From positions 248,001 to 312,000 of the forward strand of contig NW_027168383.1 of assembly GCF_040954835.1 (NCBI RefSeq): a DNA stretch of 64,000 nucleotides, given 5' to 3'. Of this stretch, positions 10,753-22,545 are shown one piece after another. The stretch is from Lepisosteus oculatus (lineage: Eukaryota; Chordata; Actinopteri; Semionotiformes; Lepisosteidae). The translations under genes and the position numbers were made by a program. Under the pieces are notes generated by a model. The model made no database searches. It saw only the letters and a list, made by a program, of their open reading frames with translations, and was not told the origin of the DNA. Every line of letters starts with the position of its first letter. Position 1 is the stretch's first letter.

Positions 10753-11220
10753 GGCCCCTTTAGAAAAACATTTTGTTAACAGGCATTCTGCCTCAGCCTA
10801 AACACCTATAGCTTGCAAAGCGCATGCTATTAGACAGGCACCTCTGCAAGACCTTAAGAGTCTCTTAAACTAGTGATAGTAAGGTGTTCCCAATGGGCGA
10901 TGTTTGGCTTTCAAATCATCTCTCTGTGGAAGCGCCGAGATGCAGCTGTTTAAGGCTTAGAAGCAGCTGACTGTTTCACTACCTAGCTGATTACTGTCAG
11001 TCAGGGAGCTCAGAGGTGAAAAGCCTGTCTGAGAGACAATTCGCCGTCGATCAGTTCAATATGTTCCGTACCAGCTCGGCGCAACTGAGATCATCTTGGT
11101 AGCCGTGTAGCTCAGATGAGTGAGAGCGTGTGTGTGTGTACCACCGTGATTGGATGCCGGTCCTTCTCAGGTCACAGTAAACCTTCTGCTGCCTAACTTC
11201 CCTAATTTTGGGGATCCCTT
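10753..11220. repeat. duplicated spacer block (partner 26175-26620)
   Basis: From 'tttagaaaaacattttgtt' to 'ctaacttccctaattt' this block is almost identical to 26175-26620 in direct orientation. Both copies contain a tRNA-like A-box string (GTGTAGCTCAGATGAGTGAGAGC) but no acceptable B box or cloverleaf. In this copy the duplicated DNA leads into tRNA-Arg(CCT); in the other it leads into a SINE-like repeat. Confidence 0.7.
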
Positions 11221-11279
11221 TGAAAAAGCAAAGGAAAAAAAACTGGCTCTTCATCAGCATGATCGACCTCACCCAGTGT

Positions 11280-11352
11280 GCCCCAGTGGCCTAATGGCTA
11301 AGACACTGGCCTCCTAAGCCAGGGATTGTGGGTTTGAGTCCCATCTGGGGTG
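11280..11352 (+). tRNA. tRNA-Arg (CCT)
   Basis: GCCCCAGTGGCCTAATGG, anticodon loop CTCCTAA, stem CTGGC/GCCAG and 3' end CTGGGGT match vertebrate tRNA-Arg(CCT). The T arm pairs (GTGGG/CCCAT) with loop TTTGAGT, and the discriminator is G where A is usual. A TTTT run follows about 20 nt downstream. Likely functional. Confidence 0.9.
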
Positions 11353-11449
11353 CTCCTGTCCCATTTTGAGCGTACAAATGTCCTTTTGATTTGCAAAGCT
11401 ACAACCCCACCTTACTCAGTGAGCGTCTCTTCTTTTCTCTCACATACAG

Positions 11450-12372
11450 TTGGGAGAAAAACTTTTGTAAACAGCCCTTCGGAATGATGTGGATTTTTGC
11501 ATGAATGGCTCCTAACATGTGATCTTATCTTTATCTAAGTCATAATAATTAATAAAGAGAGTCTGATTTAACAAACAACACACGCCCAACATTTGACATT
11601 GCTGTTTCTTTATTGACCAAATGGTTTAAACAATCAAGGTCATTGATGGAAAAAGTACGTGAACCCTTATATTAAGGAGCTAGTGGAACCTCCTTTATGA
11701 CAAAAACCTCAATCCCCACTTTCTGTAGCGGCTGGTCAGACCTGAGCAGCGGTTAGGAGGTATTTTGGCCTATTCCTCTATGCAAAACTGTTTCAGTTCA
11801 TGTATATTTTTGGGATGTCTTGCGCTGAACGGCCTGCTTCAGATCACGCCACAGCACTTCAATGGGATTGGGGTCAGGACTCTTACTTGGCCATCCCAAA
11901 ATACGGAATTTCTTCTGTTTCAGCCACTCTGTTGTTGATGTACTCCTTTGTTTTTGTCATGCTGCATGACCCAGCGTCTTTCGAGTTTTAGATCACAGGC
12001 AGACACCCTGACATTCTGCTGTAGATTTTCCTGATACATCTTGGAATTCATCGGTCCCTCGATGATTGCAAGCCGTACAGCCTCCGCCATGCTTCCCAGG
12101 TGGGATGAGGTTTTGGAGTTGGTATGCGGTGTTTTGTTATCTCCAAACATAACGCTGTGCACATTTACCAACAAGTTCAACTTTTGTCACGTCTGTCCAC
12201 AGAACATTGTTCCAGGAGTTGTGGAACATCCATGTGGTCTTTAGCAAACTTGAGAGGGGCAGTGGTGGTTTTTTTGGGGGGGAGAGCAGTGGTTTCCTCC
12301 GTGGTGACCTCGCATGATCACCACTCCTGTTCAGATTTCTTCTTATGGTGGACTCATGGACACAGACGTAAG
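11450..12372 (-). mobile_element. decayed Tc1/mariner-type transposon
   Basis: The left end CAGTTGGGAGAAAAAC (about 11449) has the form of a terminal repeat. Inside, the minus strand holds broken transposase frames: NVLWTDVTKVELVGKC...RYVWR near 12137-12230, equivalent to the LWSDETKIELF...RYVWR region of Tc1-like proteins, and MNSKMYQENLQQNVR near 12000-12060. Several frameshifts separate them. The right end is missing; the sequence passes directly into an L2-like LINE near 12372. The family differs from the intact copy at 31849. Confidence 0.75.
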
Positions 12373-13388
12373 ACAAAGTCAACCACCTGTTCGCTAGATC
12401 CCATCCCCACTCAGCTAGTCAAAGATTCCCTCGAAGGACTGGCAGGACCTATAATTAGTATGATGAATGCATCGCTTGCGTCAGGCGTTGTACCTGATCA
12501 ATTTAAGGTAGCGGTTGTTAGACCGCTCCTTAAGAAGTCAAATTTGGATCCACAAGTTCTTAACAACTACAGGCCTGTCTCAAAGGTCCCATTTCAATCT
12601 AAAAGTCTTGGGAGAATAGTTGTTGCCCAACGTCAATCGTATCTGGATTCAAATAATATACTTGAGAAATTTCAGTCTGGTTTCTGAAACTGCATTAACA
12701 AGAGTCGTAAATGATATTCTCTTAGCTACTGATGCGGGGAATGAAACAGTGCTTGTGCTTCTAGATCTTAGAGCTGCCTTTGACACGGTTGACCTCTCTG
12801 TTTTGTTACACAGGCTTGAGTTTGAGGTTGGCTTATCTGGAACCGTCCTTCAGTGGTTTACTTCACATTTTACTCATCGTTTTCATTATGTTCAAATATC
12901 TAATAATTGTACTGCTTCATCAATGTCACCAGTTCGATTTGGGGTACCAGAAGATCAGTGCTGGGACCAATATTGCTCTCTCTCTCTACATGCTGCTGCT
13001 AGGTAGGATAATATGAAAAAATAATATGAACTTTCATTCATATGCTGATGACACTCAAATAAACATTTTGTTTCCACCAAATGACAACTCTTCTATTATC
13101 AGTTTAGTTAAATGCATTAAGGAAGGAAATACTTGGATGTGTGAAAACTTTTTGTTACTCAACTCTGAGAAAAATGAGGATCTGTTGATCGGAGGCAACA
13201 ATACTGATAGGACTACTATAACTTCAGCACTTAACTCAGAGGATTTAAACATTTGCCTCAAAGAGACAGCACGTAACCTAGGCGGCATATTAGACACAAG
13301 GCTCTTAACAACTTGCATTGTTAAGTGCCTTGGGACAACCTTGTTGTGAAAGGCGCTATATAGAAATACATTGATTTGAATTGAATTG
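12372..13388 (+). mobile_element. L2-like LINE, 5'-truncated reverse transcriptase fragment
   Basis: Reads in three consecutive frames. The first has PLLKKSNLDPQVLNNYRPVS and FQSGF, the second LVLLDLRAAFDTVD and WFTSHFTHRF, the third YADDTQI (the polymerase YADD motif). These are the ordered RT motifs of L2/Maui-type fish LINEs. At least two frameshifts separate them (near 12.65 kb and 12.97-13.03 kb). The 3' end GGCGCTATATAGAAATACATTG plus a TTGAATTGAA-type tail is the usual L2 terminus; I quote it only in part. No endonuclease domain is present. Confidence 0.85.
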
Positions 13389-13479
13389 ACAATGTAAAAT
13401 GTTGTGTGTGTTGTTTGTTAAACAAGACTGTCTTTATTTATCAAAAAATAAAAGGAATTTGCTAGGAATGCAAACGTTA

Positions 13480-13870
13480 GGTTGCGCTTCTTCATGCTGC
13501 ATCGTCGGCATGAGTGGAGCTTTTTAAACGTCTGTACTTACTGTGCCCCATAAGAAATCGTTTGTCCCCGTTCAAAAGAGATTGTGCGATGTCCTGCAGT
13601 GTTCGCAAAGCAAACCTTTGACAGTTTGAAAAGAGGAATTTATTCTGCTTCCTGTGCGTGCAGTAGTTACAAAGTTGAACGTCTTTACACGATTTGCTGC
13701 AGTTTTCAGTGGGCGGGCTTTGTCAGATGGCTTGGAAAAACGCACTGTGTTTCGGCTCGGGAAACATCATGAGCAGTGTCCTGCATGTTTTCTGTGTATA
13801 GCTGTCTTTTAACGCATACAGAATTCATTCGAAATCATTGATTTCTCCAATTAACAAGGGTCCCTTAAAA
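13480..13870 (-). repeat. stray piece of the U4/tRNA-Gly array flank
   Basis: This is the reverse complement of about 57960-58320 in the array (landmarks 'gattgtgcgatgtcctgcag', 'ggcgggctttgtcagatgg'). It lacks both the U4 gene and the tRNA-Gly gene. It ends abruptly at about 13867, where a Ser-module fragment begins. Confidence 0.75.
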
Positions 13871-15198
13871 GATGAGTCAAAGTAACGTCTAATCGGATTA
13901 GTTTCCTTAGAGCTGGTTCAGAGTTTGCTCAAGAGTTTACCTTTCACAGATGCGCAAAAAAGAATGTTGGGGGAGCATGCTTCAAGGTGCCTTACAGCTA
14001 TAGGGAGTGATTCGAGACGATTCGTGGCGTGTGCTCGTTCCCATATACCGTACGCCCCAGGGTGCAGTGCTAGGATGACGTACAATACCGCTTGGGCACG
14101 TAACGGTGTTATATGCAAGTGCGGGACGTGAGGGTTTTCGTTTGTTCATTTTGTTTTGCTCTGCTTTGCTTTGTTTCGTGGTCAAGAGGCGTAAGGTAAG
14201 TCGTAATCCAGGGAGAACACTGGTGGCAAACAGTCCGAGGTGAGAGGCAAGGTCCAAAGTCGAAAAGGCAGAAGGGGAGTCCAATATCCAGAATAAACGA
14301 GGTAATGGAAAAAACGCCAGGTAGAGCTCTCAAGGAGTAGACTCAATACCAGCGGGAAGCAGGTAAAGATGGTAAAAATAGCACTGCGTACCGCACGGTG
14401 GAGTGTGTGCAGGTGGGTTAACTCGTGCGGCGGCGTTTGTTAATAATCACCCGCTGCTGGTGCTGTTTAGATTGCTTAAGAGTTGGTCTTAACTGCCTGG
14501 CGGTCATGACAAGCTCCTCTTTAAGCTGTGGTTTAGTTTTGCATTTATGTGTTTCTAGAGCAGTTATTTATGGGGGTGGGTGGGTCTTTCACAGAGGCTC
14601 AGGACAAATACCCTGCATGAAAGTCTACTGTGTGCGTTCAAACAGTCACAGGTCAAGAGCCAGGCAGGAGGACAATGGACAGAAGAAGCAACGAACTAAA
14701 AATAAAAGAACGAATATGAAAAAGCCACCATCTTTTTCTTTTTGACATTTTCCGACTTTCATGCAAGCCAGGACAAAGTTGCTCGTAGCTACTTGTGGAT
14801 TTAAATACTCTATCGAGTGCTTTGATGAGTTTTTGCATCCTGTTTCTGTTTTTTTTTTCAATCTAGTGATGGAAAGTAAGAGGGAAATGATGGAGCAATC
14901 AATAACCGCTCCGGAAAAATGGCAGAAAGAAATGGCCCGTCACTAAGGACATTTGTGAAGCAGAGGAGTGACATCACCACAAAGGCGACTTATTCTGCTG
15001 ATCGTTTTGGTGAATAATGATTGAGGCGTGTTAAGAGAAAGGTAGCTGCGTCAGCATGCTTAGGCTGCAAAGGATAAAGCAAAGGTTTACTCCATGCTGA
15101 AAAGAGAAGAAAAGAAGCACAACGTTTCGACTGTGGAGCCTTCTGCGCCATCTTCTTTAGCGATGGTGATGATGTTTACATTGGAAAAACTGAGACAC

Positions 15199-15246
15199 GC
15201 ATACTGGAGGGGCTTGAACCACCAACTTTTCAGCACCACAGAGTCT
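15199..15246 (-). pseudogene. tRNA-Asn relic, anticodon region deleted
   Basis: The minus strand keeps the first acceptor bases (GACTCTGTGG) and the T-arm side (AAAGTTGGTGGTTCAAGCC) of tRNA-Asn, but D arm and anticodon arm are gone. The partner locus 41089-41160 shows the fuller version, so the deletion happened after the block was duplicated. Confidence 0.65.
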
Positions 15247-15490
15247 GACAGTCTTTTGTGCGCCCTACATTTGCAGGTTTATGGTCAAAGAAAACAATCA
15301 CTTGCGCTTCTTGCAGCCGGCAATCTTTTTCCACTGACAACCAAGAAATGGATTTCATCTTTCACAAGCTGTATGGATTTCTTCAAAAACAAGTTATTCC
15401 AGAAAGGAAATGAATTCTTGCATTAAACTGAACCAAGCTGTACATGTTTGTCTGAAATGAGACATTCGGCACAACAAGACACGGAGAGAG

Positions 15491-15562
15491 TCACCGCTGG
15501 TATTCAGACCCAGGATCGCCTGCTTACTAGGCGGGCACTTTAAGCCACTAGGGAACAGCACC
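15491..15562 (-). pseudogene. tRNA-Thr (AGT) pseudogene
   Basis: The minus strand keeps loop CTAGTAA and the T arm CCTGGGTCTGAATACCAG. The acceptor 5' strand and D arm are degraded (GGTGCTGTTCCCTAGTGG). Anticodon AGT is preserved. Non-functional by structure. Confidence 0.65.
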
Positions 15563-16334
15563 AGCGGAGCACCGCGCTTTTACAGACACTTAGACACATC
15601 TGCATTCGGTGTGCACTTAACCTGCTCTCTGAGCCCGTTGCCTCCGTCCCATTTAATAGCAGAACTGACGCCAAGAGAAATGATGAGAAATGGCATTTAT
15701 CTGGCACTTCTCATGTCCAAGGAGCTCAATGCCCTTGACACCTCCCCAAGGCGACAGAGCTGTGCATTCTTTGGCGACACCATTTTTTCTTTTGTTTAAT
15801 TTCTATACTTATTGATAGAATAAAAACGATATGTCATGTACTGTAAGGGAAATGTCTCTTTTCATGGGGAAAGCTAGCACCAGCAAATGTTGTGTTTAGA
15901 AGAAGTGATTTAACATGACACGTGACCTAATTTACCGGAGCAAAAGCTCACCCAGCAAGCCCTGCTTTACTTCTACAGGAGAGAAGTACTGTAGAGTCTG
16001 CAAGATGTTCAGCTGGGTAGCTACGTCAGCATGCCTCGGCTGCAAAGGAACAAGTAATAGGTTTATTGCATGCTGAAAAGAGAAGAACGGAAACACAGCG
16101 TTTCGACTGTGAGGTCTTCTCACACCTGAAGAAGCCTCACACCTGTAAAAGGCTCCATGGTTTTCTTTCTTCTCTTTTCAACATGGAATACACCTATTGT
16201 CTGCAAGATGTGACAATTTCATGGTGTTTTGGAAGAAAACCTTTTTTCTTTGAATTCAAAATCAATCGGAATTTCAGCACGACACATCAACACTTTTTCT
16301 GTTCTCTGTGGTAGAGTGCAAGCGCATGTTCCAT

Positions 16335-16397
16335 GGGCCAGTGTCGTAATGGATAACGCGTTTGACTTCGAATCAGGTTGGAGTCCTGCCTGGCTCG
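16335..16397 (+). pseudogene. tRNA-Arg (TCG) pseudogene with a deletion of about 10 nt
   Basis: GGGCCAGTG start, anticodon loop CTTCGAA (TCG) and 3' end CTGGCTC-G are kept. Compared with 42335-42407 about ten bases are missing across the variable region and T arm, removing the B box. The anticodon loop itself is sound here, including T33. Confidence 0.75.
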
Positions 16398-16784
16398 TGA
16401 GGCTTTTAAACCTCTCAGGTTCCTCGGTAACAGGTTGCCGTCATGTATATGAACTATAGAAAAGCATTTGCCACAACCCGTAAATTAGCACGCAAGTGCG
16501 GGCTAGTTAACACAGAACTGTATGGAGATCATCTCCAGCTCCGAGCTCAATTGCAATGAAAAAACATGCAGAACAGAACTGGAGAGCAGCTGAATTTGTG
16601 CTCAGTAGGGTGGGAGGACTCAGCATTGCTATTGTTCTAATTATTATGAACTGCAGGGGATCTGAATCAGAACATGTCAGTTAGTTTGATCATTGCGTCA
16701 ATATGTAGGCCACGTTAATATAGAATTATTACTTTGTCTGTCTCTTCTTTGTATATAGCTGAATGTCCCTGACAATTTCATGTT

Positions 16785-17121
16785 GCCTGCGATGTGTCCC
16801 CTCTCCCCACAGCAGTGGCAGATGACCAGCCGTCGTCGCTCCCCCAGCATCGTCGCGCTGGGTGTCTCCTCCTCCCCATCTGATTCCCCGTGCGCCCCTC
16901 CGTTGGTGCCCACCGGTCTCCTCGAATACGGCATCAGTCTGCTCAGCCAGAGCCAGGGCCTGCTCCAAGGGGACCAGTGCGGCCAGCATCACGTGGCACT
17001 GCACCTCAGTCGGCGCCGGGGCCAGGAACGCCTGGAGCGCTATTTCCCGGTGGGCCTCCTCCGGGAGAGTAGGGTAACCCTGGCGGGCTAAGTAGGCCAC
17101 GTCTGCGGCTGTTACCTTCAC
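16785..17121 (-). mobile_element. Ty3/gypsy-type gag fossil fragment
   Basis: The minus strand encodes a stretch like the end of a gypsy-type Gag (REIALQAFLAPAPTEVQ, LEQALALAEQTDAVFEE) followed in another frame by a zinc-knuckle-like CHCCGERGHIAGN. The composition is GC-rich, unlike its surroundings. It begins exactly where the duplicated Arg block stops matching its 42.8 kb partner. Broken and partial; no LTR is visible beside it. Confidence 0.7.
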
Positions 17122-19324
17122 TGTTACCTGGATACCTCTTTATCTAGAACTCACTCTTCCCCCTGCCTGTCTGGCTTCTTTTAATCCTTCTGTGCCCGGA
17201 TTGCAGCGGGTAAGATATTTTTCCAAGAAAAAAAGAGAAATTAAAAAAAGAGAAATTTCACCAGAGCCCCTGCTCATGTCTAATTTTTAGTTTAGAAGGA
17301 TTCAAGCAGGATTTTGGATGAAAGGCAGCGACCTTAATCAAGCCCAAATCATAATTGAACCCATTCAGAGCCTACATTACATTTTAGTGTTTCATTCTGA
17401 GCAGAATGCCCTCACACCTGAAGAAGGCTTGCGTTTTCTTCTCTTTTAAGCATGTGTACAATGATGTAATACAATTTAAAATAATTAAAAGTTTAAAAAG
17501 TATCAACTAAACTCCATTAATATCGAGTGTCTTTTATACAGCTTTTATACAGCTTTTAAGTATAGATTACACTTTTCTAAAATGTATTTAAAAAATAAAA
17601 ACGATTACTAATCTAATCTTTCCACGTTTGATCCCAAAATCCCAAGAAAAATTAATCTAAACTAGGAGAAAGCTATGCTGAAAGTTTATTAATATACTTA
17701 GAAGACAAAGATAACAATTTATGTTGCATTTGTCTGATTGTGAATCAAAAAAATACATTTAATTAACTGCTCTCAGTGACAGCTGACAATCCTCCATACA
17801 CTCAAGTGAAAAATTAGTAATGCCAATGTAAACGTCGTATTTACAATTTGTTGATAATAGAAATGTTAAGTTCTCTAAAGCTTTTTGAGGCAGCAAAAGA
17901 TTTGAACACCCTATATTGTAATGAGCTGCTGAGCTGAGAAATGGGTTATGTTCCTGCTGTCAGAGGGGGTGGAAAGTGCCCGCGGTTATTTAATTAGTAT
18001 TACAATTCACACTGATTCCCTTGCAAAGGTATGGACATAAGAATATTCGTGCGTGGTCAAAAAATGGCATTAAGCACTTAAAATTAATATGGTTAATAAG
18101 AGTAAACTGGAACATGCTGTAACAAGATCGGCTAAACTGGGATCTATCGCTTACGCCTGAAATTGGAGCTGCTGTCGCAGTGAATAACGACTAATAAGTC
18201 TGTCTTTCTGTGGGGGGAAGGGAATCTGATCTGATCTGCAAACCTCCGACAGAGCTGTTCAACTGGTTTTTGTCGGGCACATCAAGTGTCAGGTGTAAGC
18301 GATAAATATATTTAGCTGAAAAGCTGTACAACGCAAGACATTTCAGTACTCTAGGTTTCGTGAAAAAGCACATTGTGCTGCTGTAATACAGTTTAAAATA
18401 ATTAAAAGTCTAAACAGTATCAGCTTATGTATGGGTTGTAATTTAAAAAAAGTCAAAAACCGCACTCAAAATGCAATTTAGCGCTTTCTGGCAAGAGGAG
18501 ACACCCAAATTAATAATGTAACATGCTACTGTCTGTGCATGGATATAGTTATAATGCTATTTCCTTAGACACGTGATTCCATGTTTTATTTTGAATCCCC
18601 GGCGGAACCGGGCATCCATAAGAATCAAGTACTGTAACAGGTTTATTCTATGCTGAAAAAAAAGAAGAAAGAAAACACATTCCATAAGAATCAGCGCCTT
18701 TATATAGCGCCTTTAAAGGTGGCTTCTCAAAACGCTTTACAGGATAAAAACAACAATAACAACAACAACAATATTGTGTTTCATTGCACTTTGACAGATT
18801 GTCTTTAAATCAACTGTTGATTTAAAGTTTGACAGTAAATGTTTATATTGTAACGCATACAGCCTCCATTTCTTATTAAAAATGTAGCCTAAGAGGGGGG
18901 GTCTGCTCTCACAATCCTCCATATACTCAAGCGAAAAATTAATAATGCCAATGTAAACATCGTATTTACAATTTGTTGATAATAAAAATGTTAAGTTTTT
19001 TAAAGCTTTGTGATAGTTTACCCAGTTTACCCATTGTTATTAAAAATGACTTGGATTCGAACATGTTGTGATATTTAGAAATATAAAAGTCAATTAATTG
19101 TCAATTTCCATATTTATGTCTTTATTTAGCGGTTTCATTAGTGACAAAGGCTAAACTTTCTTGGAAAAATGTCTTTGCTGTCTTGCTGATACGTTAAGCT
19201 TTCTAAACTCAGCCACAAAGTCATGTGACTGATTTTTCGCCCTGTTTCGTTGGTTAAACGCAATGATCACAAGCACCACCATGGTAACTGGGACATGAAG
19301 TTTTTAATTCAGAACTGTACGTAC
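17122..19324. other. AT-rich non-coding stretch with repeat pieces
   Basis: No gene is recognised. Pieces of known repeats occur: an 'acctgaagaaggc...ttcttctctttt' scrap at 17410-17450, a 'cgcctttatatagcgcc' / 'cgctttacaggataaaaac' repeat at 18680-18750 (also at 62080-62290), and an AT-rich unit at 18900-19110 that recurs at 62340-62440 and, inverted, at 46420-46500. Within the stretch about 100 bp near 17790-17890 resembles 18905-19005. Confidence 0.55.
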
Positions 19325-20179
19325 TGTAGCGGCGAGGCTTATTAATAAGACAGAATTAAGTGTTGCTGTGCTTTCCCAAATGAGGCCCCATCTCCCTCTT
19401 CATCTCTGTGGTGCAGTCACAGAGAAGCTATTCATGCAGACTGATTTAAAGATGTTTTCTTTTGATAAGGGACAGCTCCCAAATGGGGATGCACTTAGCT
19501 AAGCCTGGCTATCATGATCAATGGTCATCCATTGGCGCCTAAAGGTCTGCAAGATTCCAAGAGAGAGCCTCATCCAAGTGGTCTACAACCCCAAGGTCAG
19601 CATCACCAGAGCACCGTCGCAAGCTGAACAGCAAAGCCTGGCATAGAGCCAGAGAGCGCGGATTAGACAGCAACAAGCCTGCAACTGCTTCTTTGTGCCC
19701 GCAGGAGATCTGAATCCCCAGAGATTGGATGAGTATTCAACTTCACTGCATGACAGCTCGAGAATTCAATTGTTATCCCAACCAGTTGATATCAATTTAA
19801 TTCCTAAGAGTTATGTACTTGTTTTGAGTATCTAGTGTAGAAGTTATAACCAAGTTCATTTACGAAACGGTCTAAATGAATGATATACTGAACGTATGTC
19901 CTCTTGATATATGTAACTCTTTGTAACTGACTGAATATATACCTTTTGTATTCTGATAACCCTCTCGATAAGATCTGTTAGGTTTACATGCATATTCTAT
20001 GTATTAATAAATGTATCCTCATGTATTAGTACCTGTGTGTGTGCGTTGTTTGAGTTATATCGCAAGGTTGGATTCTAAAGCCATTAAAAGAATCATTTTG
20101 TGATTTACTGCTACAATGAATAATTGTCCCAGTAAATCCCAAATCCTACAGAACTAGTGCCTTCAGAGAGCACACTACA
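19325..20179 (+). mobile_element. lone LTR of the retroviral family at 54.9 kb
   Basis: Begins TGTAGCGGCGAGGC and ends CACACTACA. It matches, in opposite orientation, the LTR at 54920-56293, but is about 0.5 kb shorter. It carries a polyadenylation-type AATAAA near the 'attaataaatgtatcc' stretch. No internal retroviral sequence follows, so it is a solo LTR or a truncated end. No clear flanking target duplication was found. Clearly diverged from the other copy, so not recent. Confidence 0.75.
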
Positions 20180-20577
20180 GATGTTACCTATTTATCGTTG
20201 AACAGGATGTATGTGATGTGGCGACTAGGTTCAATTTTGTATCCTCTTTAAAAGATTAAGGATTGGGGTGAGTGTGATTTACCACCCTTTCAGCTAAGAA
20301 CCCGACGTGCAGACCGTTTAAGCTGCATAGACTCGGTCGTTTAACTCTTCTCCATTAGCAGGGTTAAGGTTAAAGAAAAAAACATTGCTGACTTCTTTTA
20401 TTTTTTGCCAGCCGCGAGCGCTGATTAGTAAGGTTTGTATTTCATGTTTTGCAAGTTGCATCCATTTTAAGAAAAACAAGTCGTTCAAGACAGGAAATGA
20501 ATGCTTGCATTTAATTAAGTCTAGCCGTAGGCGGTTGTCCATAATGACCAGTTCTGTTTGAGAAGACAGAACAAAAA

Positions 20578-20651
20578 CGGCACCGCTGGGATTCAGAGCC
20601 AGGGTCTCCTGTTTACTAGGCAGGCGCTTTAAGCAACTAAGCCACGGCGCC
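20578..20651 (-). tRNA. tRNA-Thr (AGT), diverged
   Basis: The minus strand reads GGCGCCGTGGCTTAGTTG with loop CTAGTAA (AGT). Faults: C-A at the last anticodon-stem pair, C-C closing the T stem, T loop TCTGAAT, and discriminator G instead of T. A run of five T follows at once. It occupies the position that in the two sister blocks (7621, 24581) is held by the CTT-anticodon version. Confidence 0.7.
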
Positions 20652-21030
20652 CCAGGAGCGCTGTCCTTTTGCAGCCACTTGGACACACCACTCAGACACA
20701 TCTGCATTCGGTGTGTGCTCCGCCTGCTCGCTGAGCAAGTTGCCACCTTTACATACAATAGCAACATCAACACCAAGAGAAAGGGTGACAAATGGCTTTT
20801 ATCTGGAACTTTTCATGTCCAAGGAGCTCAATGTGCTTTCTGTGTACAACAGGGCCACTGATCTCCACACTGGCCATTGAACCACAGCAGTGGCTTGCTG
20901 GCTTGACATCTCCCAAGGAAAATGTTGAAATCGCATGTGGAACAGGAAAATGACCCTCGAGTACGAGGGAAAAAAAAGAAAAAGATCATCTGGAGCGCGC
21001 CAACCCATGTCCGGACAGCCCACTTTTGTC

Positions 21031-21112
21031 GACAAGGTGGCCGAGTGGTTAAGGCGATGGACTGCTAATCCATTGTGCTCTGCACGCATGGGTTCAAATC
21101 CCATCCTCGTCG
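21031..21112 (+). tRNA. tRNA-Ser (GCT), copy 2
   Basis: GACAAGGTGGCCGAGTGG, loop CTGCTAA, variable arm and T arm GGGTTCAAATCCC follow Ser(GCT). One acceptor mismatch, A4 opposite C. Otherwise intact, including the A box; the B box has A in place of G at one position. Confidence 0.85.
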
Positions 21113-21231
21113 CTCTCCATGTCTGACACGTGTGCCCATCTGGCATTGTCCATCCTGTCGTTTGCTCCGGTTCTAGAGCTGTACATTTTCTAGCGGTGGC
21201 TGAACATGGTATAGTAGGCTAACGTCGGTAT

Positions 21232-21351
21232 CGAGCAGTAACAGTAATGGTATTTACGTGCCGCTTCTGGGCTCTGGGTTGAGACCGCGTTTTCACTTAC
21301 TTGCAACGCAAACGGAGAATGCGATTTTTGATAGTCTCTCGAGAGACTGCG
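21232..21351 (+). ncRNA. U4-derived snRNA-like locus, copy 2
   Basis: Keeps GCAACGCAAACGGAGAATGCG, then ATTTTTG (Sm-like) and the 16-nt perfect palindrome AGTCTCTCGAGAGACT. Compared with copies 1 and 3 the middle has lost several bases. Followed by GTTTAGGGATAGA at the place of the U4 3' box. Same interpretation as 6932-7057. Confidence 0.4.
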
Positions 21352-22463
21352 CTAGGTGTTTAGGGATAGACTTTGTCAGTTCCCCCTGGGATGGTGGCCT
21401 CTCAAATAGTTTGTGATTCCTCTAGACGTTTCTACAGTAGAAGCCTGCTTCGTGGCTTAAATCCAAGCTAAGGAAACGAGTTAGAGGTCTGATGCAGAAC
21501 TGCGAATTCAATGAAGGGGAACACTACAGTACATTGCACTGTATGTGTGAGGAAAGCTGCCCCCATCAGTCCCTTGTCGACCGAACAGAGGACTGTAAAG
21601 GATACCGCCAAGAAACTTAAGGATGCTGGTTGGAATCCAGCTCCAAAGAAGCCCCTTTGGGTGTTATGTCATCAAAAAGTAAGAACAGCGAATCTCCCTT
21701 TGATCAAAAGCGCAACAGAGCTGTTTTCTGTGGAGCAGGTTTCAGACCCGTAGACCTGTTTTATTTGTAGGGCAGGGCGCATTCCCAAACGCGAATCTCC
21801 TGTTTTAGAAATGCTTTGGGCGGCGTGAAGTGAAAATAAGAAGTGGTCCCCAGAGTCACATGGAAGCAATCAAGTGTTTCATCCGTGCTGTTTCAAAGAC
21901 TGCCCAAGAGCTTTCCTTTCACAGAGGCGCAACGATTAATGATGGGGGTGCACCCTTCAATGCGCCTTACGACGCTAGGGAGTGATTGAGACGATTCGTA
22001 GCGTGTGCTCATTTCTCTCTATTCCCCGTGTTGCAGTGGTAGGATGATGTAACTTACTGCTTCGACACGTAACGGCATTATAATCAAGTGCAGGAGCTGA
22101 GGGCTTTAGTTTTGTTTCGTTTTCCATGGCGTTCGTAAGCGCGCAAATCAAAGGCAATTCCTGCGTCTAACACGAACGTAAATGCTTTTGAAAGTGCAGT
22201 GTGGTGCAGCTTGTAAAATCCTTGTCCACATTTGTGGTTTGTTGATGTTTGTTCTGTCTGCCAAAGTTGCATTTTGACATCCGGACGGGGGGACTTTATC
22301 ATTTGAACGTGAAGCCAGCCTTAAACCCTCTGAGGCGTGTCTGTCTGCCGGCACGTATCTTGTGAAAGGTATTTTTTTTGAACGGAGAGCAGCTTTAAAA
22401 AGGTTTCCGCAGCCACCTCGCAGTCCGTGTTTGATTATAGGAGGAATGCGGCGCCAGCGGGCT

Positions 22464-22545
22464 TTTGTCGTGGTCGAGTGGTTAAGGCGATGGACTCGAA
22501 ATGCGTTGGGGCTTCCCCGCGCAGATTCGAAACCTGCCGACTCCG
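22464..22545 (+). pseudogene. tRNA-Ser (CGA) pseudogene, copy 2
   Basis: Inverted partner of 9783-9864 with the same broken acceptor (TTTGTCG against CGACTCC) and mismatched anticodon stem; anticodon loop CTCGAAA. The T arm is further altered (GCAGATTCGAAACCTGC). The shared lesions show that decay preceded the block duplication. Confidence 0.75.

Larger units (their letters stand above)
13871..16784. repeat. Asn-Thr-Arg tRNA block, copy 1 (partner 39737-42795)
   Basis: A direct duplicate of 39737-42795, starting 'agatgagtcaaagtaacg' and ending 'cctgacaatttcatgtt'. Order is Ser-module fragment, unknown spacer, tRNA-Asn relic, tRNA-Thr relic, tRNA-Arg relic. All three tRNAs are more damaged here than in the partner copy. 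Spacer repeats include the 'aacgtttcg' palindromic repeat at about 15100-15150 and 16060-16160. Confidence 0.8.
20180..22545 (-). repeat. inverted copy of the 5.7-8.4 kb tRNA block
   Basis: Reverse-complement partner of roughly 5816-8100, carrying in order tRNA-Thr(AGT), tRNA-Ser(GCT), the U4-like locus, the 6.4-6.9 kb spacer and the Ser module ending at the Ser(CGA) pseudogene. A further partial copy follows at 24150-26127. Orientation and order are conserved; differences are substitutions and small indels. Confidence 0.85.

Noticed and set aside
11098-11175. tRNA-like string GTGTAGCTCAGATGAGTGAGAGC, also at about 26520
   Set aside because: A good A box, but no matching acceptor stem, no anticodon arm and no acceptable B box. 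Treated as spacer within a duplicated block.
12041-12382. Plus-strand open frames over the old Tc1 element
   Set aside because: The meaningful frame is on the minus strand; these are its shadows.
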